Origin: Polytrichum commune
Taxonomy: Eukaryota > Streptophyta > Polytrichopsida > Polytrichales > Polytrichaceae
NCBI GenBank assembly: GCA_950295325.1
Contig: OX485809.1
Coordinates: 32,984,001-33,048,000, forward strand
Direction of reading: 5' to 3'
Length of the DNA stretch: 64,000 nt
The stretch's first letter is position 1. Each line of letters opens with the position of its first letter. This document shows positions 12,600-25,324 of the stretch, one piece after another. Made by a program: the position numbers and the translations under genes. The notes beneath the pieces are model-generated. The model was not told the DNA's origin and did no database searches. It was given only the letters and a program-made list of their open reading frames with translations.

Positions 12600-15141
12600 C
12601 TGCCACCTCCCAGACTTCTCACCAACTGCATGTGGATCCCGCTATCACGAGATCCGTCCGAGTCTTTCTCTTTTCGTCCACAGGTTTCGTCCACGTTCGT
12701 CGTCGTCCGTCGTCTCCCCCCCTTCCTCTTCGTGGTCTTCTCCGGTGCTTGTGCCGGTCGTCTTCTCCGCCGTGTAGAGCCAGCGTTGAAGAGCTCTCCC
12801 AGCCAGCCTAGGAGTCGATGTTGCAGCGTTGGCTTCAGCTTAATCTGAACACCGTGACGATTGACCCCGGGCTCCCCACAATTCAGGCACATGCTGACAT
12901 CTACGACTTTCTCCTCCCTCTTTCTTTCTTACTTGCTTTCTGTCTTTTTGCGGTGGGTTTCCACCCCCTTTCTGACTCAACTTATTTGCAGCCTTGGACT
13001 CCTAGAACCACCTCAAAACGCCAGTCTCATTGATTGCGAGCGCTGGCTGCTTGAAGGAGACTTAAAATAACTTACGACCACCGGCCTCCCGACAGTCGCA
13101 ACGTTTTTTCTACGACTTCGGGATTGTTTTATGTGAATTGTCAATTCGGTGGATGGAAAGGTTGGCAGAGTCGGCAGGTTTGGTGGAGAAGTGCAATTCG
13201 GAGATTGAAGCTCCCATTTTCCAGGTTTTGGGTAGTTAAAATGATGTTTTTCCTCGAGTGTTTCGAAGGCCTCGGGTGCTTTGATTCTTTTTTGAGGTGA
13301 AGAACTCGAGCGTTAAACGTCACCCTGACGTTTTGGTCTTCATTCTGCGGGCGTTGCAGATTGAACCTTTGTTTCTTTTCTCCAGTTGCGATGTCTGGCT
13401 TCTTGGGTTGCCTCGACTTCGCTTTGTGCAGAGTTGAGTTGAGGTAGTCTGAGAATGCATGGAAGAGTGAGCGAGATTTTCGATTGGGAGTTATCATTAC
13501 GGCGCGCTTGCAGTGGTTTACAGGAATTCCAGACATTTGCGAGGATTGTGCTACTAGTTCCACAACTAAGTCGCGTTCTTACTTACTGGCTAACTTAGCT
13601 GAGGCATTGTGCCTTCTTTGTGAGCTACCGAAATCGGATACAAGAATGAACCACTGTGCATTTATTTTGCCGAACCTGGCGGAGACTCTCAAGCGAGGTG
13701 GTATTATTATTGGCAAACCATAAACTCCTCCACCTGAATTAATTGGAAACTCCAAGGAGTCAAGCGAACTAGAGCAATCACAACCACGATCTAGTCAGTG
13801 ATGGTTTGAAGTTTAAAGCTTTGGAAGACTGTTGCGTGCGTGCTGCGTTGTATTTTTAGAGGCTGGGAGGCAATGCGACAACGAAGGTATTTCTTTGCAA
13901 CGGATTCCTTATTCTTGTGATGGACTTTGAAGCAGTGGAGTGAAGAACAATCACCAACAGGAGTCTTAGTGTCTTGATACTTTGAGCTCAGAAGAGCTAG
14001 TTTTCATCGTACTCGGCTGGCGTTGTGAATGGTTGGCGAGTCTAGCGATCGAAGGAGCTGGATTGGTGCTGGCATTCTATTCATCCTGGAAGGGAGTTGT
14101 GAGAAGAAAGCCAAACGATGGTGGAGAGGTAAGAGAATTTTTTTTAATGTACCTTGGTTCGGGGTGTTCAGTGAATGTCAATCGATGCAATGAGTGGCAC
14201 TTGAGGCGATTAAGTGTTTCGAGGCTGCAGACTTGTTTGAAAGTTGTAGTGAACACTCAGGAAGAGCGCCATAGCCAAGGATCAGAAGATTGAGAAATTG
14301 AAGGGGACGGGTTACAAAGGGGACCTACGTATGCCTCTCGCTGTTACATTTTGACGCAAAGTAGACTTATAAGATGTAAGAAACAATCTTGCAAACACTA
14401 GTAAGTAGACATATAATATATAAGAAACAATCTTCAAACACTAGTGGTGCGCAGCGACGTAAATTTTTGGAGCAAGAACAGTGGAATGTTCCGTTTGGAC
14501 AACAGAAGGGGAAGACTGAAGTCATAAACCATGAAATCAATTAAGAGGAGAGGAGGAACTGTATGATGCTAGGCTGTCGATATATTGCAGAAGTTCGAAA
14601 ATCTTCCTGTCGTGTTTGCGTTCAGTTACTACTATGGAAACACTCCCCTTAGTTTCTTCGTTTTTGCTCGTACGCAACTGTTTTCTCGAATTGCTTTCCT
14701 TTCTTCTCTCTTCGTCACTTGTCGCCGTGTGTCTCAAGTACGACTTTGCTTGGTTCACAGGAATTCCAAACAGCTGTAAAAGGATTAATCATTTCCTACA
14801 AGCGTTCTTGCTGGCTGAGGCATCGTGACATCTTCGAGGGCCAAGTAACGGAATTGGTGTGCGAGAAAAGAGGTCTGGCTGGACATTTATTTTGCCGAAT
14901 TCGGCGGAGACTTTAAAGGGAGGTGACAAGTTCTACCGACTAACGAATCACCTTAAACTTGTGATCAGGAGCAGCTGTGTTCGCACCCTAACCAGAAAAC
15001 TGCAAACTAGTCGCAGCTATTTGCGGTCGGAAATTTTGTGATACAAGAATTGAGTGATGGCTGCTTATTAGGTGGTGGAAGGAAGAAGGCGTAATAGTAT
15101 TGAATGCAGGAATCAGAAGAGGAGGAAGAAGCATCATCATC
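12600..15141 (+). promoter_or_regulatory. Putative 5' leader/promoter region of the LRR receptor kinase, with internal duplication
   Basis: The region is richer in G+C than its surroundings and lacks the transposon signatures found elsewhere. It contains a diverged duplication: 13500-13730 and 14745-14945 share 'ttcacaggaattcca', 'ttcttgctggct', 'gaggcat', 'tttattttgccgaa' and 'ggcggagact', about 1.2 kb apart. Open frames on both strands are short, have no domain and do not persist between the two copies, so I read this as non-coding leader, alternative first exons or promoter. Confidence 0.45.
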
Positions 15142-18100
15142 ATGGCGCTTACTACTCTCTCTTGTTATCTCCAAGTCAAAAAGTCTTCGGTATTGCCGTT
15201 TCTTCTCTTTGTAAGCTGCGCTTTAATGCTCGCAGCGCGATTCAGCTGTGCACAGGTTACTGTGGATAGAAACTTTGAGATTGAAGACAATTCGCAGGTG
15301 GACTATAGAGAAGCCTCCAGCAGGAGAGTAATCGCACAAACTGCGGTGAGTTTTCTTGCGCTTGTAAAACAACCTGTGAATCACGGAAGAAAAAGGGTCA
15401 TCTCTACTGTTTGTATCCGCCCCGGCGCCAGTGAATTTCCCTTGCGAAACCCAGCTATAGAGATTCTTCCTCATAAACTTAACGCGGGGTAACGTGTACT
15501 GTGTTCCAGATTCACGGAATCCTGCATGTGTTACTCGATTGGAATGCCCTGAAAGCAATCCCTGGGTTTCGTAATGAAAGATTGCTCTAGATGTGAGTGC
15601 CGAGAAATTTGTACATGATTAGAATTCGTCATGTTCATAGCACCCAGATCTGCTTAGAACGAATGCTGGTCATAACAATTCTGCTCATTGCATATTTCGG
15701 ACATATCCTCCATTGGCCACATCGGGTAATTTCATAGCTGCTTAAAATACCAGCTTGTGTCGAATGGAAAGTGCGTTCTAGAAACTATCCAATTCTTAGA
15801 GATAAAAGATTATGTCATTTTGTTCTTATAATGTGGTTGGAAATGAACAGTAAACCCGTTTTGGGTTCACATATGAGCTTGAAGCTATGGTCAAGAGTGA
15901 AGTGTCCCTCATACATGCCAACCCTAAGTTGATATTCTCTCTTTGTCTGGTTGAAAGTGAGGCACACTTTTGTGTTGAAATGTCCCCTCTACAAAGATAG
16001 GTTTCTTTTTCTATTTCAAAAAAATATATACATTAATTAACTTATCAAGTCTTTTTATCAACTGATTCATCAAGTTAGTATTAGCCGTCATGTCACAAAC
16101 TCATTGCATTCCGTTACACCAAGAAACTACAGCCTTTTTGACCCCACCTTGATATGTATTTTGAATCCCATACCCCTTTTGACTTCATGTATTTTGAAAA
16201 TCAAATTCATTTTATTACATAGCCTTCTTCAAAGTCAACACTAGTCAAAAAGATGGTTGCAAAACGCACTTCCCATTTGACATGGACGGCCGTTAACACA
16301 CGACCCGATGTGATTGACAATAGTCGAGCTAAATCTATGATGGTTGGAGACTGGATTCTAATATTGTCAATAGGGTCGTATTCTAACGATCTCCTGTTTC
16401 AAGGGGGAAGTGCGTTTTAGGGCCATGGAGTTTCCTACTACCTAGTGCAGAGAGACAGATTCTTTATAGAATTCAGCACGTTGCCGTATTTTGATGAATC
16501 TTTTCCTGCAATTGTTTCTGCACAGGGAACAAATTCGACGCAAAGCTTGCTGGAGGATTCCCAGGCGCTGCTCCTGGTGAAAGCGGCGATTACAAAGGAC
16601 CCCTACAATGTCACGAGATACTGGAAACGTCAAGGGAAGAGGCAAGTGCTCAATGCATGCAGATGGCTGGGGATCACGTGCACGAAGAGAAGAGTGACGG
16701 GAGTCAACATTTCAGGTCACGCGCTGGAGGGCTCTATAAGTGCAGATTTAGGTCGTCTCGCACATTTGACCACCCTCGACATGTCAACAAATTTTCTCTC
16801 GGGTTCGATTCCCGCGGAGCTAAGCGGGGCTACGTGGCTGAAATCTCTGAATCTCGGGAGCAACCGCCTCACAGGTTCAATACCCTCCTCCCTGGGCGGT
16901 TTGGAGAACCTCACTTCCCTTGTGCTAGCGAATAATAAACTTGACGGAGCGTTTCCATCGTCGATTGTGAACATGACAAGCCTTACAACGCTCAACATTT
17001 CCAGCAACAACTTCACGGGGGCGATTCCATCCGGATTGCAAAATTTGAAAAACCTAACGGTTCTGGATGTGAGTAACAATAATCTCAACGGTGGGTTACC
17101 TTCGACGTTGGGCGCTTGGATGTCTCTTGTAAAGCTGGACTTCTCGAATAATCCTCTGTATGGGAGCATACCTACTACCATTGGCGATCTGACGGTTTTG
17201 GAAGGTCTGTGGCTTTCTGGTTGTTCTCTAACTGGGGAAATTCCTAAGCAGATCACCGGATGCACGAAACTCATTGAAATTGATCTAAGTAATAATGGTC
17301 TTCGGGGCAGCATTCCCTTTCAGAGCTTGGGAAACTTGACTTCCCTGCACTTGCAGAACAATCTCCTGGAGGGCAACTTCGTCACGAATCTGGGTATGTT
17401 TCCGAAATTGGAAGACATCGACCTGGCGAACAACCGCCTGAATGGGAGTATTTCTCAGCAGATTGGTAACCTTCCTCTGAAGTATAACCTGTCTCTTGCT
17501 CACAACAACCTCACTGGGAGCATCCCTGATGGTGTGGGTGGATTGACCCATGTGCAAAGCATCAATCTCTCCTCGAACGGATTTTCGGGAATTATCCCCA
17601 GTGCTATTGGCAATTGCACCAACCTTGCCGAGCTTGATGTTTCCAGCAACACACTTACAGGGAGCCTTCCACAATCGCTGGATTCTCTCACCAGCTTGAC
17701 CGGTTTGAATGTCTCCCATAACATGCTCAGCGGCTCCCTCCCTACATTCGACAATTTAACTAACCTCAGGGTGTTGGATGCATCCTTCAACAATTTCTCA
17801 GGGAAAGTCTCGGCTACTTTCGTCAATTTTTCTTCTCTTCTGTTCCTCAACGTATCTTACAACGAGCTTTCAGGTGAAATGCCAGTTTTCACTGCTCACG
17901 ACAATGTCACAGCGGATAGTTTTCGCAACAATCACCTTTGCGGTTCAATTCTCAACATTGTATGCGGTGGGGGGTCATCCGACAAGTTGTCAACCAAGAC
18001 CATCATCTACATAGTAATAGGGAGCGTGGCAGGGTTCATTGTCGCACTTGGGATCCTGTACTTTTGTGTGGCATGCTGGAAGGCACGGAAGAGTAAAGGT

Positions 18101-19671
18101 AGCAAACATTCCTCACAGGTTTCTGCGGAGCTTCAGTTGCAGCTCTCGTCCGAGGATATCCTGACAGCCACAAAAGGCTTCGATGATGGACACCGCATTG
18201 GTATTGGGAAGTTGAGCACTGTACATAGAGGGGTACTCCCAGACGAGACTGTTGTGGCTGTCAAGAGACTTGCCATCACCAAGAGTGCACCAGGTAAAGA
18301 ACTGGAGAATGCGCCTTCTCTAGACGAAGAGCTTGAAACCTTGGGACATATCCGTCACCGGAGTTTGGTGAAAGTTTTGGGATACTGCTCCACCGAGCAG
18401 ATCAAAGCACTTGTCCTTGAGTACATGCCCAATGGAACATTGGATGGCCTACTCTATCCCCCGCGAGAGGCTGAGGTTGTGAAAGCTGTTGACTGGAACC
18501 TCCGCTTCAACTCCGCCATAGCCATTGCGGAAGGGTTGAAGTTCCTTCACCATGATTGCCGACGTCCTATTGTGCATGGTGACATTAAGCCCAGCAACAT
18601 TCTTTTTGATGCAAAAATGGAGGCCAAGGTTGCTGACTATGGAGTGGCCCGAATTCTGGCCGACCAAGGGTTTGGCCCCAGCGCATCACCTTCTGCGTCG
18701 CCTTCTGGTTCTGCTTATGGTTACACTTCTCCAGGTAAAACACCATTGCAACATTTGTGCGTATTTTTCCACGCAACCTCGGGAGTTAGTTCCCTGTGGT
18801 TTTCCTTTGGCTGTCTCGCATACAATACCAATAATCTCTTTCCACTTTTGGTGCATGCTCGGAGGTAGTGTTTGGATTTAAATGAAGAGCAACCTATTTC
18901 GTGAGATCATTGACGGCCAAACTCGTTTTAGCACCTCTTGGCATGCCGAATGTGTTTGACCCTCAATTAATTACCGATATAGAATGTTCTTCGTTTAAAA
19001 CCTACACATGACTACCTCCAGGCATGCACCGAAAACTTACCGATCATGGAAGGTGTTGTATGCAAAACTTCCAACTCCAGACCAGAAGTCATGTTGAGTT
19101 GAAGGATAACTCTAATGTCGTCATACAATTTCACAATGTGTCACGAAGCCTTACCAGAGTTTGATGATTGTCTTGATTTGCAGAGGTTGCAGCTTCGGGG
19201 ATTCCAACGCTCAAGGGCGATGTTTACAGCTACGGTATATTGGTACTGGAGATGATCACCGGGCGTCACCCTTACAGTCTGGAATTAGGTCAAACCTTGC
19301 CACAATGGGTCCGCTCAACAATCTCAAACTCCAAGACATTGCAGAATGTGCTCGACCCCATCCTCATGAACGATGTTCAGGCTCACCAACAGAAAATGGC
19401 GATGGTGCTGGGAGTGGCGCTCCTTTGCACACGAGACAATCCTCAAGAACGGCCTCAAATGGACGACGTTCTCAAAATGTTGATCCACATCAAAACAAGG
19501 CCGGCTAGCGGCAGCCGGCGCCGATTCAGCATTTCCAGCCGGCAAAACTCAAGCACCCTCCGGAGAACGACGAGCGAGATTCAACGGCCCACTCAACCAC
19601 CCATGGTCCAGCCGTTCCCGCACAATCCCTCCCTCTCCGATTGGACTCCAACACCGGACGAAATTGTATAA
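15142..19671 (+). CDS. LRR receptor-like kinase (exons 15142-15345, 16526-18734, 19184-19671)
   Basis: Probable plasma-membrane receptor kinase of 966 aa that senses an unknown extracellular ligand. Exon 1 encodes a signal peptide: basic QVKKS, a hydrophobic core, then FSCAQ near residue 38. Exon 2 encodes the LRR N-cap (LLEDSQALLLVKAA; CRWLGITC), about 17 LRRs of the N-L-x-G-x-I-P type, a transmembrane helix near 560-585, and the kinase N-lobe and catalytic loop. Exon 3 completes the kinase (GDVYSYGILVLEM). Introns are GT-AG: phase 0 at 15346-16525 and phase 1 at 18735-19183; the second restores GYTSPEVA. Lys648 (VAVKR), Asp754 (HGD) and Asp772 (DYG) are present. The P-loop is GIGKLST, lacking the third Gly; HGD makes it non-RD; DYG replaces DFG. 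The start is the ATG before the signal peptide. A Ser/Pro-rich activation segment and an Arg/Ser/Pro tail are unusual. Exact subfamily not assigned. Confidence 0.92.
16259..16423. repeat. Inverted repeat (small MITE-like hairpin) in intron 1 of the LRR kinase
   Basis: AAAACGCACTTCCC near 16260 is matched by GGGAAGTGCGTTTT ending near 16418. Further paired blocks lie inside (ACGACCC/GGGTCGT, TTGACAATA/TATTGTCAA). The 165-bp unit can fold into an imperfect hairpin about 100 bp before the exon 2 acceptor. No clear target duplication is visible. Confidence 0.6.
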
Positions 19672-20789
19672 CGAACCCTAACCCCCGGATCACATCCTCA
19701 AACCTCAATAATTCGAATGCCGCTCCGACTAACCTCTAAGGTGAGCATTTCAGATCTACAAACCTTCTCTTCTTCCGCAATTTGGGACAATGTTGTATCC
19801 GTTCTTCACCTTTTGCGTTGAGAATGCACATTAGCACTCTAAGTAGTAAGTTATTCATCTCCATGTATAGCAACATCCTGTTTGTCTCAAGATTCAATCT
19901 GAACACAACAATGCACACTCCTTAGAGTACACAAATTGCTTGAGTAGCTCGGTGACGAATACATACGCATGTCAACCTTGAAACATGAAGACAACTGTCT
20001 GACTTGGAAAACAAGCTTCTCAAGTCTGAGCTCTTTTCTTTTTGCAGGTAGTGGGAATGCTTGATCAGGCTCGATTGATCTTGAGCAGAGCTTAATAAAA
20101 GAAGACCTGCAATTGCGGTCATAACTTGTACATGATTTTTCCTGGGTGGACGAAGTTTTGCAGCGGTTGTAGAGTAGATTCAGTAACATAGAGCAGTACA
20201 AAGTAATTGTAAGCTTGTGATGTGCATTCACTCCGATTCCATCAGTCCTTGGCTAGGAATTTGTTCACTAGACACAAGACTCCACCCAAATCATCTTACC
20301 GCTTGAAAACAACATTGTATTTGTACCGATTCATGATACACATTAATTGATGCAGGCTCCTGCAATCCTTAACCTGCAGCAAAAACATGCGCTTCTGTCT
20401 CTCCAATCTGCTTTTCTCGCCACTTCCATTTGTCTTGTCCTTGACTTTCTCATATTTGGATTGGACCTCCGAAGTTAGGAGGGCATGTGTGATCATTCAA
20501 AGAGAAAGAATATCTTCCCTTTGACTTGTTATACATTTTGCATCTCAATTGCAGTGTTAAAACTTGAGATGATAATCTTTGTGATTCACAATTGCTAACT
20601 GGATCAGACAATTCCCAAGCTCATCCAACAACCATAAATTACGGTGGAGTTGGGAGTGCCCCAATAGGACCCCCACAACTAGCACAATATGCGTCACTGT
20701 CACATTGTGTGCAATTGAACTGAATTTTTCAAATCTATTGTCCTTTAATGATTGCAAACCGTGATCCTCTAGTGAGTGCGCATGTTACT
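19672..20789. other. 3' flank of the LRR kinase, no gene recognised
   Basis: This is presumed 3' UTR followed by intergenic DNA. No canonical AATAAA stands out immediately after the stop; AATAAT occurs near 19708. Minus-strand frames of 60-115 aa have no recognisable domain. Confidence 0.5.
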
Positions 20790-21100
20790 TAGATGTGCCG
20801 AAATCAAACACAAAAATAATTTGGACACCTCTATATTTGAGCGGTATGTGGTTAGGTTTGGATTTAGGAAATAGCACCAACAAGACACGTGTTGAAAGAA
20901 GATTGAACTACATGCTTAAAACTTTTCTAATCATTCTAGGCTCAATAGTCAACATGATTGGGGACCTATATGACCACCTAATAGCAAGAGAATCTTGACT
21001 TTATTCATATGAGCTCCTGAAATTATGAGGCAAATGGCTATGAGCACAATTTGGATTTGCTAATCATTCTACACTAATTGCGTATTTCCATATCTTACAA
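20790..21100 (+). repeat. E5 dispersed repeat copy
   Basis: It shares landmarks with copies at about 8840, 12165 and 24540 (minus): 'gcggtatgtggt', 'aagacacgtgtt', 'aatcattctaggctcaatagtcaac', 'gaccacctaatagcaagagaatcttgactt' and 'atgagctcc..aaaattatgagg'. A further fragment follows at about 21190-21400. Non-coding, with ends not resolved. Confidence 0.6.
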
Positions 21101-21400
21101 GAAGTGGGTTTATAGAAGAAAAAAAGTATCCTTGTAAGGCACGTCTTCCTTAAGACAACACCGGTAGGGCTACATGTTATGTAGATGGGTCTTAAGTGGA
21201 TCGTTTTCTTAATTGAACCCCATTTTATTTGATTGGTATGTGGTTCGGTGAGGATCAAAGAGCAAACATCATAAAGACACATGTTTAAAAGTGATTGGAC
21301 TATGTCTCCAAATATTAATATCTACTCTACACTCAATAGCGAACACAATTGGGAGGACCTAGGTATCCAACTAAGAAATCAACAATCATGTACTTCCAAA

Positions 21401-22559
21401 AATCATAACTAGATTAGGGGAGGTCCAATTTTCAATCCGGTTGTTACAAACGCTTCATCGTAGATTTGCTAATACAACACGAGTTATGTTGTGTAAATCT
21501 AATCATTAGAAGTTCGAGAACATGAAAAATGAACCAAATAACACCCACCCACCTTTGATATTGGAGAAACATAGTGATCAAACAACAGAATTACTTGACA
21601 GCCATATAAGTTGCTGAGGGATCATAGCAGCTCATGAAATGGATAACAGGAACTTATAATAATTGCAAACTTACACTATAATAGCGGACCTTTCAGATTT
21701 CTGTACAACTACATGGTTAAGCCATGTGTGCAGAACAACAGCATGGAAGACCCCTTCAGGCCCCGATCACACCAAACTTTCCATCCAGTTCTAGGTCTGA
21801 AATTGTTGGGGATTATGTTGAGAAATAGATGTTGGTCCACCACTTTTCACACTATTACAACCAGTGATGTTGACGAATGTTGCCAGAAGTGGCCAGTGTG
21901 ATCAGCCCCTCAACAAAGAAACAAACAGAAGCCATAAGGTTGGTGTCTCTAAAAGTGACACTTCTAGAAACTTACTTTTGCACTTTTAGGCAAGTTACAC
22001 AACTCACAGGAAAAATATATATATATATATATCCTGTAGATTTGTAAAACTATGAAGAGTGTCCAAAAAACAATGAATAAATGAATAAGTAAATTCAGAT
22101 GCAACTTACAAAGATTCGCAAAGAAATTTTAGGGTTTTTTTAATAAATTTTTTTATTGTCGAGTAGGGGGGTCCACAATTGTTGGATTCTTAGGTGAAGA
22201 CGGTCACAATATCGATGTTACAACAAGTGAGAGCCTTCTATTAAAGAAGGTCATTGTTCACCTTTTGTGGAATACTTCTTATATTGTCTTGTTGATTAGG
22301 TTTATCTAGATTAATCAGTGTGATTGGCCAAAGTTGATGCTCTACTTGAATTGTTCTTGCATCCTTCTTACGCTGCCAATATGATGGACCAAACTGGTGG
22401 TATTTTATACTCAATGTCACATATAATTAGTTGATTTTAGCTTTGACTTCCTTAAGGCTCAAAATCTAGTGGCGGCATTAATCAACATACAATTTAAGGC
22501 ACACATACCTTACCAAGTTCATGGAGCTGGCAATGTTGGACTACATATTGCATATGACA
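21401..22559. other. Intergenic DNA, no gene recognised
   Basis: Contains an (AT)n run near 22015-22030. Short open frames only, with no domain, RNA gene or delimited element. Confidence 0.5.
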
Positions 22560-22870
22560 TTAGAGTTATCCATAGAGTTGCTCAAAGGACAAAACTGTGG
22601 GTTTGATTATTTTGGGGAAAAACTTTCTATTAAGAGCTCATTAGGTCGTAGTGCGTTGGAGCCTATTTTGGAAGTTGGGTGAAACTTTTGGGACCTTCTT
22701 TTTTCACTTCAAAAACTTTGAGAGAATTTAAATTAGGATCTAAATTAGGGTATGCGCATGGGACCCATTGTCCCAAATCTTGCATAAGCCTTTGCAAACC
22801 TAGCTTGGCCCATCCTTCCTAGTAGGACAAGCTAGAAAGCCGATTTTTAATAAGCCGACACTACTCTTTG
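22560..22870 (-). repeat. E4 repeat copy (inverted relative to 5.3 kb)
   Basis: This is the reverse complement of the 5265-5700 block, with 'ctagtaggacaagctagaaagcc' and 'gaaacttttgggacct' in common. Only one unit of the tandem duplication is present here. Non-coding. Confidence 0.58.
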
Positions 22871-25190
22871 TATATGGCAATTTAACCATTTAGGAAAACT
22901 TGGGTAACTTTGTGTTAATTCTCATAAAGTCGGGGAGGTCACTCCCTCTTATATTATGCATACACGTGCGCTCAGGACCTATTATTGGGGGGCTATTTAC
23001 CTTGCAAAAAAGATTATAAGGTATGATACTTTACAATAAAAAGGTAAATGCTTGTATTATAATACACCCTATTAGTAATTATAAATTTTGGAGGGAATCA
23101 TTTTAAAATACCCAATTTTACTTATACTGCCAAAGAAAATTGGAAATAAAATTGCAATTCAAACAATGCGCCGAAATTTTCCCTTCTAGCACGTAGGTAG
23201 AGAATATTAACTCCACATTGGATGCATTGGTTCAGTAACGTTCAAGCCGACCAGTCTGCGAAGTCATCCATCCAAGTTTTTTCAACAAAAAATTACCTCT
23301 TTTCATTCACTAGCACAAACCTTACCCTAGACCTGCTACCCCTAGTAATTATTCCCACATTATTTTACATGTACTAACTAGATAAAAGAGGCCATTATAT
23401 GTGATGGTATTTTACATGTAAACATGTCTCGCTATTTTAAAACCCCCTATATTATATGTACATTTTTTGCAAAATTTATCTACAATGAATGTATTAGACC
23501 CTATTTTTTTTTGTCACACATGGTTTTTACGATTTTTGCCAGTGACCTCCCCGAGCTCATAAACTCAATGTTTGGGACAAAACCCACAGTGTCATCTATG
23601 AAACATGATTTCATTTAGCATCTACAAATAACTCTATTGTATAGAGCGAGATTGCCCCATGACCATAGAGTCTCAGCAATATCACGAAATGAGGTGGGAG
23701 ACAGTATGTGTCTAAATGGGATCGCTTGGTTAAACATGAACATGGTATAGAGAAACGGACTCCCATTCACGTCGGTGTATAAATCAACCCCCAATGTTAA
23801 TTTTACTTAATTTATTTATGTCAAAATGGGATTGGACAGAGGCAACCTCTATGCCATGTGGAATGGCCGTGACTAGTTGGCAGGCAAAGTGGTATTGTTT
23901 GACAAAATGAAGCTTGAGTATGTTGAAGCCAACGTAGAGTCCAAAGGCTTCTATAAATTGGGCAAGGTACAGTAAGGTAAGTATACCTAAAACTAACAGA
24001 ATAAGCGCCGAGCACAGTTTATATTACCATGATATGGAAGTTTACATGATTCCTTGTTTGCAAGGTCAAAAGGATTCCGACGCATCAAAGAATGCATTGT
24101 TTGAATATTATATGCAAAAGTTATAAGGGTTTGAAGTTTCATTTGTAGGAGATCCTAAACCAACACCTATAGTAGTTGCTTCAGATGTTGCACATTTTCA
24201 TAATCGTTGTATTTCTATTCACAAGATTTTCATGTTGGATTTAAGTCAAGTGTTGGGTTTCAGTATACTTATCTTAATGGATGTGAGGAACCATGCCATG
24301 GGCTATAGTAGGTGCCCAACCTAGTGCTGAGTTGCACTAAGGGCGACAAATATGATGAATTGGGGTGCCTATGGAGTATCTACTAAAGTTGATGGCATGC
24401 CACATGTGTCCATTTTGGGTTGCAATGGTCAAATTCAGGGGTAAATCAACCTAATAGCCCAAAGTGGACCGAAATAAAGTTGAATTGGCCTTTGAGAGTC
24501 ACATAGGACATGTTTAAATCAATGGTTACCTTTTCCGACTAGCCCACTTCCCCTAGGATATGAAACAAACGATGAGTACAAGATGGTTAGCAAATTTGAA
24601 TCAAGGCCATAGCCACTATTCTCAAAAAAAATCGAGCTCGTATGAATATCTTATTTATTATCAAAGTGAAGATTTTTATGCTTATCAAATGGTCATACAA
24701 GTCCCCCCCCCCTAAATTATGTTCACTATTGACTTTAGAATGGTTATCATATTTTGAGCATGTAATCCAATCTCTTTTAAACATGTGTCTTTTTGGTATC
24801 CGTTCTTGGAGCCACACCGGTCCACATATCACTCAACTATAGGTTTCCTAATAAGAAAAATAATAAAATGAGTGGTCAAAAGTGGATCGGAGTCTAGGTC
24901 CCTTGTGGCATTTACATGAGCAAGATCATGTACTCTTGAAATTCCCATGAAGGTAATTTGGCGTTACTTGGTTAATTAGTTTTTCTTGTTCTCAATCTCC
25001 TATTGAGCATATGTTAGTCTTGAATTAATGTTTTTACATTAGCACATCTAGGATGAAATATCAACAAAAATCGGATTGAATATTAGACCTCCACTTATTT
25101 AGTTATGATTATTAGGGATATATGTGTGTGATATTCCTTGATTGAATACATATATAGGTCCCCTCAATCAATAACCATTACACGAGTAAT
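22871..25190. other. Intergenic DNA with a reversed E5 repeat
   Basis: About 24540-24845 is a minus-orientation E5 copy ('ggttatcatattttgagcatgtaatccaatctctttt'). Part of 24100-24150 ('tgcaaaagttataagggtttgaagttt') recurs near 27610. No gene is recognised. Confidence 0.5.
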
Positions 25191-25324
25191 TGAGGGCCCC
25201 TTCGGACACAAGACTGAAGGCATGTGACCATTGCATTTTAAAATCTCTCAATGGTTAAAAAAGGCCAAGACCAGCCAAGTTCACTTCACACTAGAAGGTG
25301 AAGGCCTAAGGACCCAAAGAAATG

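Noticed and set aside
13141-13563. 140-aa minus-strand open frame upstream of the LRR kinase
   Set aside because: No domain, low-complexity basic composition, antisense to the leader region, and the frame is not kept in the duplicated block at 14.7 kb.
16717-17850. Long minus-strand open frames (198, 144 and 116 aa) opposite the LRR exon
   Set aside because: They are shadows of the repetitive LRR coding sequence; the sense frame has all expected motifs.
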